A stretch of DNA of 64,000 nucleotides from Streptococcus sanguinis (lineage in GTDB: Bacteria > Bacillota > Bacilli > Lactobacillales > Streptococcaceae), in NCBI RefSeq assembly GCF_001078705.1, contig NZ_CDMW01000001.1:713448-777447 (forward strand), given 5' to 3'. This document shows positions 31,629-42,393 of this stretch, piece by piece (positions within the stretch are counted from its first letter, which is position 1; each line of letters opens with the position of its first letter). A program made the position numbers and the translations under genes. The notes under the pieces were generated by a model. The model worked only from the letters and a program-made list of their open reading frames with translations. It was not told the DNA's origin and did no database searches.

Positions 31629-34073
31629 ATGACACAAAATGATTATAAGTATGCCGTTGTGGACTTGGAGGCTACAGGAACGGGTAGCAATGCAAAGATT
31701 ATCCAGATTGGCATTGTTCTGATTGAGAATGGAATCATTGCCAAGACTTATGAAACAGATGTCAATCCTCATGAGGAACTGGATGAGCATATCAAAGAGC
31801 TGACAGGTTTGGATGATGAGCGGCTTGGCCGAGCTCCGGAGTTTTCTCAGGTAGCAGCTGAGGTATATGAGCTGATTCAGGATGCGATTTTTGTCGCTCA
31901 TAATGTCAAGTTTGATGCCAATCTATTAGCGGAGGCCCTTTTCTGGGAAGGTTTTGACTTGCTGACACCGCGTGTGGACACGGTGGAGTTGGCTCAGGTC
32001 TTTTACCCGACCTTTGATAAATATTCCTTGGGAAATCTCTGTAATTTGCTGGATATTTCTTTAGAAAACGCCCATACTGCTCTGGCAGATGCTCAAGCGA
32101 CGGCTCAGCTATTTTTAAAAATACAAGACAAAATCAAGAGCCTGCCCAAGGCCTTGGTTGAGAAAATGTTAACTTTGGCAGATAGCATTATCTATGAGTC
32201 CCGCTTGGCTATCGAGGAAGTTTATCAGACTATGCCGGATCAGCAAGATAAGGAACTGCAATCCTGCCATGGTATTTTCCTGCGACTTCCCCAAAAGCTG
32301 ACTTCGGAAAAGAAACTGTCGCAAGATTTCCTGACCAATCTATACTTGCTGGGCTTAGAAGAGCGGCCAGAACAGCTCAAGTTTGCTAGCTTTATGGAGG
32401 AAGCTCTGGATCAGCAGGAGCCTAGTTTTCTAGAGGCGCAGACAGGCTTGGGCAAGACCTTTGGCTATTTGCTGCCTATTCTGTCTAGAGGTCAAGAAAA
32501 AGTACTAGTTACGGTTCCGACTAAGATCCTGCAGGACCAGCTGCTTCAAAAGGAAGGGCGATTGTTGGAGGAAGTATTTGGTATTTCCTTTCACAGTCTC
32601 AAGAGTCCGGAGAATTATCTCAAGCTTGACTATTTCTATCAGACATTGGATAGGGAATATGACAACCGTCTGGTTAATCGCTGCAAGCTGCAACTCTTGG
32701 TTTGGCTGACAGAAACTAAAACAGGTGATTTGAATGAAATCGGGCAAGCTCATCGCTTCTCAAGTTACTTCAATGAAATTCGTCATGACGGCAAGCTAAG
32801 CAAGCACTCTCTTTTTTATGAGGAAGATTTTTGGCGGTTGGGACAGGTCAAGTCAGCTACCAGTCGAGTCGTGATTACTAATCATGCTTACCTGCTGACG
32901 CGTTTAGAGGATGACCAGTCTTTGCTGGACAATCGCATTCTGGTAGTTGATGAAGCTCAGAAAATGTTTTTCGCCTTGGAAAGCTTCTCTCAGGCCAGTA
33001 TAAATCTAACTAAAACGCTGCAGCAGATAAATCATCTCCTTCAGGAAGAAGGGGAACTTCTGCAGCAACGGCTTTTGCAAAGTATTCAGTTTGAGCTGGC
33101 TGATGCCGCAGAGAAGCATCGCAAGAAAACATCTGAGCTAAGTCAGGAAAAGATTGCCCGGCTGCTTCAGGATGTGTCAGAGTTAAAGACTAGTGCACTG
33201 CCTGAGCTGCAGCACTTGTTCAGTGGCAAATACCAGTATTATTGGTTGGTTGATGAAGATTTGGCAGACCATCGCTTTATGACTCTACATGCTGGCCGGT
33301 CAGAATTGCTGCATTTTACCGACTTTATACCTGAAAGGGCCAAGGTTATCTTGGTTTCGTCTACTCTGGAAATCAGCTCTAAGGTCAATTTGGCGCAGTT
33401 GCTAGGCTTTGAAAGTTATCGCTTTTACAAGCTGAGAAGTAAGAAGAAGCCACTGCAGAAGCTCTTTTTAGATGAAAGTTTTCCAGCAGTAGTGGATTTG
33501 TCAACTGAGGATTTCGCTAGAGAGATTGTTGCTTGCCTGCAAGAAGTGGCAAAACTTAGTCTGCCTATCGTCGTCCTCTTCACCTCTAAAGACTTGCTTT
33601 TGACTGTTTCGGACTTGCTGGCTCTGCCGCATTTAGCCCAATATAAAAATGGCGATGCCGGCAATATCAAGCGGCGTTTTGATAGAGGAGAAGCAGGTAT
33701 CCTTTTGGGATCTGGCAGTTTTTGGGAGGGGACTGATTTTGCTGAGCAAGATCAGATTATTCAGCTGATTACTCGGATTCCATTTGACAATCCCAAGGAT
33801 TTTTTTGTACAGAAGATTAATAGCCGCCTGAAAGCGGAAGGCAAGAATGCCTTTTATGATTATCAACTGCCTCTTGCAATCTTACGGCTTAAGCAGGCCA
33901 TTGGCCGGACCCGGCGCAATGAGCATCAGAAATCAGCCGTCATTCTTTTGGACAACCGAATCTCTAGTAAACGCTATGGCAAGCAGATTCAGCATCATCT
34001 GTCACAATTAGCGTCTTTGGATATTCTGCCGGAGGCAGCCATTATGCAGGAATTACAAGACTTTTTTGATTGA
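31629..34073 (+). CDS. dinG: DinG-family helicase with N-terminal DnaQ-type exonuclease
   Basis: A two-domain protein of 814 residues. Residues 1-170 are a DEDD 3'-5' exonuclease domain: VVDLEATG with D12 and E14, HNVKFDANLL, and the NAHTALADAQAT motif. Residues 240-814 are a superfamily 2 helicase of the DinG/XPD type: Walker A AQTGLGKT (K276), motif II VVDEAQKM, motif VI QAIGRTRRNEHQ. The iron-sulfur cysteine cluster of E. coli DinG is not evident, as in other Firmicute fusions; some of these act mainly as exonucleases. No Shine-Dalgarno precedes the ATG, which lies 9 nt after the -10. Own terminator. Confidence 0.9.
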   Translation: MTQNDYKYAVVDLEATGTGSNAKIIQIGIVLIENGIIAKTYETDVNPHEELDEHIKELTGLDDERLGRAPEFSQVAAEVYELIQDAIFVAHNVKFDANLLAEALFWEGFDLLTPRVDTVELAQVFYPTFDKYSLGNLCNLLDISLENAHTALADAQATAQLFLKIQDKIKSLPKALVEKMLTLADSIIYESRLAIEEVYQTMPDQQDKELQSCHGIFLRLPQKLTSEKKLSQDFLTNLYLLGLEERPEQLKFASFMEEALDQQEPSFLEAQTGLGKTFGYLLPILSRGQEKVLVTVPTKILQDQLLQKEGRLLEEVFGISFHSLKSPENYLKLDYFYQTLDREYDNRLVNRCKLQLLVWLTETKTGDLNEIGQAHRFSSYFNEIRHDGKLSKHSLFYEEDFWRLGQVKSATSRVVITNHAYLLTRLEDDQSLLDNRILVVDEAQKMFFALESFSQASINLTKTLQQINHLLQEEGELLQQRLLQSIQFELADAAEKHRKKTSELSQEKIARLLQDVSELKTSALPELQHLFSGKYQYYWLVDEDLADHRFMTLHAGRSELLHFTDFIPERAKVILVSSTLEISSKVNLAQLLGFESYRFYKLRSKKKPLQKLFLDESFPAVVDLSTEDFAREIVACLQEVAKLSLPIVVLFTSKDLLLTVSDLLALPHLAQYKNGDAGNIKRRFDRGEAGILLGSGSFWEGTDFAEQDQIIQLITRIPFDNPKDFFVQKINSRLKAEGKNAFYDYQLPLAILRLKQAIGRTRRNEHQKSAVILLDNRISSKRYGKQIQHHLSQLASLDILPEAAIMQELQDFFD

Positions 34074-34082
34074 AACTATCTG

Positions 34083-34114
34083 AAATCAGCTGAGTTTTAT
34101 TGGCTGATTTTTTA
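34083..34114 (+). terminator. Terminator after dinG
   Basis: AAATCAGC (34083-34090) with GCTGATTT (34103-34110), T6 tail. Confidence 0.75.
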
Positions 34115-34142
34115 GTTCCATTCAGATTTTTGGGATAGAATT

Positions 34143-34151
34143 TGTTATAAT
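34143..34151 (+). promoter_or_regulatory. Extended -10 promoter of the yeiH-like gene and rodA
   Basis: TGT plus TATAAT (34146-34151). Confidence 0.55.
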
Positions 34152-34178
34152 GAGAGGCATAGGAAAGAAGGGGTGTTC

Positions 34179-35153
34179 GTGAAAAAATATTTACCAGGAA
34201 TTCTGTTATCCTTTGGCATAGCGGCTGTTTCTATCTTTTTAGGCGGTTTGTTTCCCTTGATAGGCTCTAGTGTTTTGGCTATTGTCTTGGGGATTGTTTT
34301 GAACAACAGCATGAAGCTGCCGGCTGCTTTTCAGGAAGGTCTCAGCTATTCGGGGAAGAAATTGCTGCAGTATTCCATCATCTTTTTGGGATTTTCTATG
34401 TCCATTGGTCAGGTTTCTGAGACGGGGATTTCTTCTCTTCGTATCAGTCTTATCACTATTCTGATAGCCTTTCTGGCAGCCTATCTGGCTGGGCGTTTCT
34501 TTAAGATGAACCGTGTCTTGACTATTTTAATCGGTTTTGGAACAGCCATCTGCGGCGGTTCTGCCATTGCGGCCGCATCACCAATCTTGGAAGCTGATGA
34601 AGAGGAAATCGCCCTGTCTATCTCCACTATTTTCTTTTTCAATATTTTAGCAGTATTCATTTTCCCTTTTTTAGGGCATTTGTTACAGATGTCGGATGCC
34701 TTTTTTGGGACTTGGGCTGGAACAGCCATCAATGATACTTCGTCAGTAGTGGCAGCAGGCTATACATATAGCCCGTCAGCTGGGGACTTGGCGACCATTG
34801 TCAAGCTTAGTCGGGCCCTGATGATTGTACCTGCTTGCTTGATCTTCGCAGCTTATCGCTATATCAAGTCTAAGAAGTCGTCGCAAAAGACAAACTTGAA
34901 ACAGATTTTTCCTTGGTTTATAGCTTGGTTTGTCCTAGCTTCACTTGTCAGCAGTCTTGGGTTTCTGCCGGCTGCTGTCATCCCCTATACAAAATTCATT
35001 TCTCAGTGGCTGATGGCTATGGCCTTGGCAGCTATTGGCGCCAAGGTTTCCTTTAAGCAGTTTAAGCAAGCAGGAGCAGCGCCTTTGCTGACTGGTGCCT
35101 TTGCTTGGTTTTGCGTCGCTGTTTCAAGCTTGATTATCCAGTATTTTTTCTAA
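34179..35153 (+). CDS. YeiH/UPF0324 family membrane protein
   Basis: A 324-residue polytopic protein with about ten helices of the UPF0324 family, whose transported substrate is not settled (sulfonate/sulfate-related uptake has been proposed for some). Family marks are YSGKKLLQYSIIFLGF, GFGTAICGGSAIAAASPI and WAGTAINDTSSVVAAGY. The GTG at 34179 is preferred over the GTG at 34173 because AAGGGG ends 5 nt before it. It runs into rodA after 12 nt, so both are probably one transcript. Confidence 0.82.
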   Translation: MKKYLPGILLSFGIAAVSIFLGGLFPLIGSSVLAIVLGIVLNNSMKLPAAFQEGLSYSGKKLLQYSIIFLGFSMSIGQVSETGISSLRISLITILIAFLAAYLAGRFFKMNRVLTILIGFGTAICGGSAIAAASPILEADEEEIALSISTIFFFNILAVFIFPFLGHLLQMSDAFFGTWAGTAINDTSSVVAAGYTYSPSAGDLATIVKLSRALMIVPACLIFAAYRYIKSKKSSQKTNLKQIFPWFIAWFVLASLVSSLGFLPAAVIPYTKFISQWLMAMALAAIGAKVSFKQFKQAGAAPLLTGAFAWFCVAVSSLIIQYFF

Positions 35154-35165
35154 AAAGGAGGGACT

Positions 35166-36398
35166 ATGCCCTATCAAAGACGGACGTTTGAGTCTCGGAT
35201 TGATTATAGTTTAATTTTGCCCGTTTTGATGTTGCTTTCAATCGGAGTTGTAGCTATTTACATTGCTGTTAGTCATGATTATCCTGACAATGCATGGCCC
35301 ATGGTTGGTCAGCAGATTGCCTGGATTGCGGTGGGCTTCCTGCTCAGCTTTATCCTCATGTTTTTTAACACCAAGTTTCTCTGGAAAATTACGCCTTATC
35401 TCTATGTTTTTGGTCTTGGCCTCATGGTCTTGCCTCTGATTTTTTACAGCCAATCTCTGGTAGCCTCCACTGGTGCCAAAAACTGGATTGCTATTCGTGG
35501 TGTGACCCTCTTTCAGCCCTCGGAGTTCATGAAGATTTCATATATTCTCATGCTGTCGCGGCTGGTGGTTCATTTTCTCCAGAAACACAAGCAGGATGAG
35601 CGAACCTTGGCTTTAGACTTTTTTCTGATTCTGAAGCTTGGGCTCTACACAGTGCCTGTTCTGGTTCTGTTAACCCTTCAAAGTGATTTGGGCACAGCTC
35701 TGGTTTTTGTTGCTATATACGGCGGCATTGTTCTACTGTCAGGTGTTTCTTGGAAGATTATCCTGCCGGTCTTTCTGACGGGAGTCCTGCTATTGGGAGG
35801 ATTTCTCTTTATCTTTATTTCCGATGGCGGCCGTGCCTTTCTGCATAATCTAGGCATGCCAACCTACCAAATCAATCGGATTTTGGCTTGGCTTCATCCT
35901 TTTGACTACGCTCAGACGACCACTTTCCAGCAAGCACAGGGACAAATCGCTGTCGGAAGCGGCGGTCTGACTGGCCAAGGCTTTAATGTCTCTAATCTCT
36001 TGGTGCCTGTTCGGGAAAGCGATATGATTTTTACCGTCATTGCAGAAGATTTTGGCTTTTTGGGCTCGACCATGGTTATCATGCTCTATTTACTGCTGAT
36101 TTACCGCATGCTCAAGATTACGATTAAATCTAACAACCAGTTTTATACTTATATCTCAACTGGCTTTATCATGATGCTACTCTTCCATATCTTTGAAAAT
36201 ATTGGAGCAGTGACAGGGATTCTGCCTCTGACAGGGATTCCGCTGCCCTTTATCTCACAGGGTGGTTCTTCCATCATCAGTAATCTTATTGGTGTCGGTC
36301 TCCTGCTGTCCGTCTCCTATCAGAACAGCCTGGCGGATGAAAAGAAGGAGCGAATTCCTGCAGTCCGAAAAAAAGTCGTACTGAAGAAATTAAAATAA
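35166..36398 (+). CDS. rodA: SEDS peptidoglycan glycosyltransferase RodA
   Basis: A 410-residue polytopic SEDS protein (about ten helices) that polymerises lipid II for peripheral wall synthesis, together with a class B PBP. GAKNWIAIRGVTLFQPSEFMK carries the conserved catalytic-region residues, followed by QSDLGTALVF, GSGGLTGQGF and the GIPLPFISQGGSS end motif. It is called RodA rather than FtsW from length, the shorter C-terminal tail and its place before the DJ-1/HAD/gyrB block, as in pneumococcus. Ribosome site AAGGAGGG. Confidence 0.9.
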   Translation: MPYQRRTFESRIDYSLILPVLMLLSIGVVAIYIAVSHDYPDNAWPMVGQQIAWIAVGFLLSFILMFFNTKFLWKITPYLYVFGLGLMVLPLIFYSQSLVASTGAKNWIAIRGVTLFQPSEFMKISYILMLSRLVVHFLQKHKQDERTLALDFFLILKLGLYTVPVLVLLTLQSDLGTALVFVAIYGGIVLLSGVSWKIILPVFLTGVLLLGGFLFIFISDGGRAFLHNLGMPTYQINRILAWLHPFDYAQTTTFQQAQGQIAVGSGGLTGQGFNVSNLLVPVRESDMIFTVIAEDFGFLGSTMVIMLYLLLIYRMLKITIKSNNQFYTYISTGFIMMLLFHIFENIGAVTGILPLTGIPLPFISQGGSSIISNLIGVGLLLSVSYQNSLADEKKERIPAVRKKVVLKKLK

Positions 36399-36415
36399 AG
36401 ATAAAGTAAGTTTTT

Positions 36416-36444
36416 GACTCACAAATCAGATGCGATTTTGTGAC
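36416..36444 (+). other. Hairpin between rodA and the DJ-1 gene
   Basis: TCACAAATC (36419-36427) can pair with GATTTTGTGA (36434-36443) with one bulge. There is no T tract, so it looks like a stability or processing element rather than a terminator. Confidence 0.3.
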
Positions 36445-36470
36445 TGGCTCATCTCAGAAAGGATATTTTC

Positions 36471-37019
36471 ATGAAAAAAGCAGCTTTACTCTTAGCTCCC
36501 GGCTTTGAAGAAATCGAGGCCCTGACGGTTGTGGATGTCTTGCGCCGTGCAGGTCTTGTCTGTGATATGATTGGTTTTGATGAATCAGTGACTGGATCTC
36601 ACGCCATCACTGTTCAAGCGGATCAGGTCTGGAAGGGCAGACTGGATGACTACGATATGGTCATTTTGCCAGGGGGGATGCCAGGATCGGCTAATCTTCG
36701 TGACGATGACCGCCTGATGCAGCTTTTGCAGGATTTTCAGCAGGCGGATAAATGTATCGCTGCCATTTGTGCCGCTCCCATTGCTCTTGACCGCGCAGGT
36801 ATCTTGACTGGTAAATATTTCACTTGCTATGATGGTGCTCAAGACAATATTAAAAATGGAACTTACCGTAAAGAAACAGTTCTTGTTGATGGGAAGCTGA
36901 TTACTAGCCGTGGTCCATCGACTGCCTTGGCTTTCGCCTATGAGCTGGTTCGTCAGCTGGGCGGAGACGCTGACCAGTTGGCTGATGCCATGCTTTACAC
37001 AGATGTATTTGGAAACTAA
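36471..37019 (+). CDS. DJ-1/PfpI (ThiJ) family protein
   Basis: A 182-residue DJ-1 superfamily protein. The nucleophile elbow AAICAAP places the reactive cysteine at C100, with the partner glutamate in GFEEIEA near the N-terminus. Homologues act as protein or glyoxal deglycases, chaperones or oxidative-stress proteins; the specific activity here is not known. The ribosome site GAAAGGAT precedes the ATG. A terminator follows. Confidence 0.88.
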   Translation: MKKAALLLAPGFEEIEALTVVDVLRRAGLVCDMIGFDESVTGSHAITVQADQVWKGRLDDYDMVILPGGMPGSANLRDDDRLMQLLQDFQQADKCIAAICAAPIALDRAGILTGKYFTCYDGAQDNIKNGTYRKETVLVDGKLITSRGPSTALAFAYELVRQLGGDADQLADAMLYTDVFGN

Positions 37020-37026
37020 AGAAGAG

Positions 37027-37057
37027 GCTGGGATTCATAATGTTTCCCAGCTTTTTT
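37027..37057 (+). terminator. Terminator after the DJ-1 gene
   Basis: GCTGGGA (37027-37033) with TCCCAGC (37045-37051), then T6. Confidence 0.8.
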
Positions 37058-37239
37058 GAAGTCTTATGCACCTTTGCCGCCCCCTACATGGGACGGGTTC
37101 AGAGATGTTGGAATGGACGAAATTAGCAGCCATTTTTAAATTTTAGATTCTTTGAGATATTTTGTTTAGAAAAAGGGTTGAAAAAAGTCGGAAAAGTGCT
37201 GGGTTCGGGCAAATATTAGCCCCTTTTTCATGAAAATTA

Positions 37240-37248
37240 TGGTATAAT
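37240..37248 (+). promoter_or_regulatory. Extended -10 promoter giving a leaderless HAD mRNA
   Basis: TGG plus TATAAT (37243-37248), then 7 nt before the ATG at 37256. A weak GGGC/GCCC hairpin with T5 (37207-37228) lies just upstream. Confidence 0.6.
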
Positions 37249-37255
37249 GAAAGGT

Positions 37256-37822
37256 ATGAATTATCAAGATTACATCTGGGATTTAGGTGGAACACTCTTG
37301 GATAATTATGAAACTTCAACAGCAGCTTTTGTTCAAACCTTGAAAGAGTACGGTTTGCAAGCTGGTCATGACGAAGTTTATAAGGCCCTCAAGGTGTCTA
37401 CGGACTATGCAGTCCAGCATTTTGCTCCCCAAGAAAAAGACTTTTTGAAGTTTTATAAGACCAATGAAGCAGAAGAGTTGACTCATCCTGTCTTATTTGA
37501 CGGCGCAGCAGACTTGCTTAGGCGGATTGTGGACAAGGGTGGTCGGAACTTTCTGGTCTCCCACAGGGACAATCAAGTGCTGGAATTCTTGGAGAAAACT
37601 GCCATTGCATCAGCATTTACAGAAGTGGTGACATCGGCGAATGGCTTTCCAAGGAAACCCTCACCAGACTCCATGCTATATTTAAAAGACAAGTATCAGA
37701 TTGTCTCTGGTTTGGTCATTGGTGACCGTCCACTGGATATTGAAGCAGGGCAGGCAGCTGGCTTTGATACCTATCTCTTTGATAATATGCAGCATCTTGA
37801 AGAATTTATAGATATTGATTAG
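37256..37822 (+). CDS. HAD-like hydrolase with altered motif I, apparently leaderless
   Basis: A 188-residue HAD-superfamily protein of the beta-phosphoglucomutase-like subgroup. Motif I reads WDLGGTLLDN: the nucleophile position D9 is kept, but the second aspartate (acid/base, usually DxD) is glycine (G11). Motif II is in LVSHRD and motif IV is GDRPLDIEAG. The ATG at 37247 overlaps the -10 box itself, so the next one (37256) is the likely start, 7 nt after the -10 and without a Shine-Dalgarno. It lies 12 nt before gyrB; the pair is conserved in streptococci. Function unknown. Confidence 0.82.
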   Translation: MNYQDYIWDLGGTLLDNYETSTAAFVQTLKEYGLQAGHDEVYKALKVSTDYAVQHFAPQEKDFLKFYKTNEAEELTHPVLFDGAADLLRRIVDKGGRNFLVSHRDNQVLEFLEKTAIASAFTEVVTSANGFPRKPSPDSMLYLKDKYQIVSGLVIGDRPLDIEAGQAAGFDTYLFDNMQHLEEFIDID

Positions 37823-39784
<1,962 letters not shown>

Positions 39785-39820
39785 AAAAATCAGAAAAATC
39801 AACCATTATGGGCAAAAATA

Positions 39821-39829
39821 TGATATAAT
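39821..39829 (+). promoter_or_regulatory. Extended -10 promoter of ezrA
   Basis: TGA plus TATAAT (39824-39829), 41 nt before the ezrA ATG. Confidence 0.5.
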
Positions 39830-39870
39830 CATTATGTTTGCTTTATAGTAACAATGTGAAGGAGTTCTAT

Positions 39871-41595
39871 ATGTCTATTGGACTAGTTATTCTCGTTGCT
39901 GTGGTAGCTCTGCTTTTGGTTGTCGGCTATGGTACTGCAGTTCTGATGAGAAAGAGAAATGAAGCTTTACTTCAAAATTTGGAGGAGAGAAAAGAAGCAC
40001 TTTACAATCTCCCTGTGAATGATGAAGTTGAAGAAGTAAAAAATATGCATTTGATTGGGCAGAGTCAGGTAGCCTTCCGTGAATGGAATCAAAAATGGGT
40101 AGACTTGTCCTTAAATTCATTTGCTGATATCGAAAATAATCTATTTGAAGCAGAAGGTTACAATAATTCTTTCCGTTTCATAAAAGCCAAGCATGCCATT
40201 GGCAATATTGAGAGTCAGATTGATTTGATTGACGAAGATATCAAGATGATTCGTGCTGCCTTGGAAGATCTTAAAGAGCAAGAGTCTAAAAACAGCGGTC
40301 GTGTGCTCCATGCCTTGGATTTGTTTGAAAAACTGCAAACTCAGGTGGCGGAGAATGCAGACTCGTATGGGCAAGCCCTAGCTGAGATTGAAAAACAGCT
40401 GGAAAATATTCAGTCAGAGTTTTCTCAGTTTGTGACCCTTAATTCTTCAGGTGACCCGGTTGAGGCGGCTGAAATTTTGGATAAAGCCGAGGATCATATT
40501 CTTGCTTTGACACATATCGTTGAGAAAGTTCCTGCCATTGTCGAAGAGTTGACTGTGAAATTGCCAGATCAGTTGGAAGACTTAGAATCTGGTCACCGTA
40601 AGCTCTTGGAATCTGGTTATCACTTTATCGAAACAGATATAGAGTCGCGCTTCCAGCAGCTTCATGCAAGTCTCAAACGCAACGAAGCCAACATTTCAGC
40701 CCTAGAGCTGGATAATGCTGAGTATGAAAATGAGCAGGCGCAAGAAGAGATTAACGCTCTCTATGAAATTTTTACGCGGGAAATTGAAGCCCACAAAGTA
40801 GTGGAGAAGCTGATTAAAAACTTGCCTAGCTATCTGGCTCATACAAAGGAAAACAACCAGCAACTCCAAAAAGAGATAGAACGTTTATCTCAAACTTTCC
40901 TTCTCTCTGATACGGAAACTTCTCATGTCAAGGAGTTGCAGGCTGAGCTTTCTGCTCAGGAAGATGTGGTACTTAGCGCGGTAGAAGATTCCTCTGAAAC
41001 CAAGCAAGCTTATTCTGTGGTTCAGGAAGAGTTGGAAGCTATCCAAGAGCGTTTGAAAGAAATCGAAGATGAACAGATTTCTCTTGGTGAAGCACTGGCT
41101 GAGATTGAAAAAGATGATGCTAATGCTCGCCAGAAGGTCAATATCTATGCTAACAAATTGCATACCATTAAGAGATATATGGAAAAACGCAATTTGCCAG
41201 GTATTCCAGACACTTTCTTAGAAATTTTCTTCTCAACCAGCAACAATATTGAAGAGTTGGTGAAGGAATTGGAAGCTACTCGAGTCAATATCGAATCAGT
41301 TAACCGTTGGCTGGAAATTCTAGGAAATGATATGGAGCAATTGGAAGAAGAAACCTATCGTATCGTCCAAGATGCTACATTGACCGAGCAGCTGCTGCAG
41401 TATTCAAACCGCTATCGTTCCTTTGATGATAATGTACAAGCAGCTTTCAACAAGTCCTTGTATGTCTTTGAACATGACTACGACTATGCTCAATCCTTGG
41501 AAATCATTTCAAAAGCTTTGGATCTTGTCGAGCCAGGTGTGACAGAACGCTTTGTGACATCCTACGAAAAAACACGCGAGAATATTCGTTTTTAA
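39871..41595 (+). CDS. ezrA: Septation ring formation regulator EzrA
   Basis: A 574-residue division protein with one N-terminal membrane helix (residues 4-25) and a long cytoplasmic run of coiled coils arranged in spectrin-like repeats. It interacts with FtsZ and coordinates septal wall synthesis. The ATG at 39871 (MSIGLVILVAVVALL) is preferred over the upstream in-frame ATG at 39838 because AAGGAG sits at 39859-39864 and the length matches the family. It follows gyrB in other streptococci. Confidence 0.93.
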   Translation: MSIGLVILVAVVALLLVVGYGTAVLMRKRNEALLQNLEERKEALYNLPVNDEVEEVKNMHLIGQSQVAFREWNQKWVDLSLNSFADIENNLFEAEGYNNSFRFIKAKHAIGNIESQIDLIDEDIKMIRAALEDLKEQESKNSGRVLHALDLFEKLQTQVAENADSYGQALAEIEKQLENIQSEFSQFVTLNSSGDPVEAAEILDKAEDHILALTHIVEKVPAIVEELTVKLPDQLEDLESGHRKLLESGYHFIETDIESRFQQLHASLKRNEANISALELDNAEYENEQAQEEINALYEIFTREIEAHKVVEKLIKNLPSYLAHTKENNQQLQKEIERLSQTFLLSDTETSHVKELQAELSAQEDVVLSAVEDSSETKQAYSVVQEELEAIQERLKEIEDEQISLGEALAEIEKDDANARQKVNIYANKLHTIKRYMEKRNLPGIPDTFLEIFFSTSNNIEELVKELEATRVNIESVNRWLEILGNDMEQLEEETYRIVQDATLTEQLLQYSNRYRSFDDNVQAAFNKSLYVFEHDYDYAQSLEIISKALDLVEPGVTERFVTSYEKTRENIRF

Positions 41596-41626
41596 AAGAA
41601 GTTCCTTCGGGAGCTTCTTTTTTCAT
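41594..41626 (+). terminator. Terminator after ezrA with UUCG tetraloop
   Basis: A 12-bp stem (41594-41605 with 41610-41621, one wobble) closed by TTCG, then T6. Confidence 0.9.
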
Positions 41627-41646
41627 TCTCAGCAAAAAGGCTCTTA

Positions 41647-41655
41647 TGTTATAAT
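41647..41655 (+). promoter_or_regulatory. Extended -10 promoter of the orphan membrane-anchored gene
   Basis: TGT plus TATAAT (41650-41655), 37 nt upstream of the first ATG. Confidence 0.5.
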
Positions 41656-41691
41656 AGAGGGACAAATGAAAGTGGAAAGTCTATAAAAGAA

Positions 41692-42360
41692 ATGAAAATG
41701 ATTAAAAAATATATTACTCTCATTATTCTCGGAGGTGTAGCAGTTTTATCGATAGCATTGATAAATGGCTGGCGTCTGGATGATTACACTGTCCCAAAAA
41801 ACAGAACAAGAGAACAGTATGATTTTGAAGGCACTTTTGAGCCAATGTTTAAGTTTTTAGAACAAGATAAAAAGGATTTTACTGGATTAAAGCTTTATAA
41901 GAGTAGTGTTTATATAGAAAAGGGAGACGAAGTGAAAGATTATGAGATTAGATTAGATACTACTCAATCTGACATTAAAGGTGACTATACAATAACAATC
42001 GGTGATAAAGAAGAGACTGTTCCTGTTACTTATTCTAACGGCAAACTAACTTACAGCTCAGAGATAAGTCCTTTATTTGATGAAGAGATTCTTAACTTAG
42101 TTGTTCAAAGAAATTATTTTGAATCCTTAGATGTGAAAGAGACTTTTAAGAGTGCAGAAACAGAGCTTCGCGATATCATCTACCAGCCAGAAAATCAATC
42201 TGAACTCTTTAAACATCTCAAAAACAAGTATGATCTACCAGAGGATACTACCTGTCGAATAAGATTAGATCACTCTAGTGGAACAATTTATGGGATTTCA
42301 ATACTAATGGAATCGAAGGATGAGGCTGTTCAAATAGATTTAACTATATTTAAACAATAA
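41692..42360 (+). CDS. Membrane-anchored protein of unknown function
   Basis: A 222-residue protein with one N-terminal hydrophobic helix (about residues 7-25) and no lipobox, followed by a charged extracytoplasmic domain rich in D, E and K with short strands (YEIRLDTTQS, GDYTITIGDKEE). I do not recognise a family. It is markedly more AT-rich than ezrA and serB on either side, which suggests an accessory gene. ATGs at 41692 and 41698 are both possible; the ribosome site is weak. It may be co-transcribed with serB, 33 nt downstream. Confidence 0.6.
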   Translation: MKMIKKYITLIILGGVAVLSIALINGWRLDDYTVPKNRTREQYDFEGTFEPMFKFLEQDKKDFTGLKLYKSSVYIEKGDEVKDYEIRLDTTQSDIKGDYTITIGDKEETVPVTYSNGKLTYSSEISPLFDEEILNLVVQRNYFESLDVKETFKSAETELRDIIYQPENQSELFKHLKNKYDLPEDTTCRIRLDHSSGTIYGISILMESKDEAVQIDLTIFKQ

Positions 42361-42393
42361 GCTGGATAATCAATAATTGGGAAGGAGTAAGAG

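Noticed and set aside
37207-37228. GGGC/GCCC hairpin with T5 as a terminator before the HAD gene
   Set aside because: Only four base pairs; a much better terminator for the DJ-1 gene lies at 37027-37057.
37247-37255. ATG at 37247 as start of the HAD gene
   Set aside because: It overlaps the -10 box (37243-37248), so it would lie upstream of the transcript start unless a farther promoter is used.
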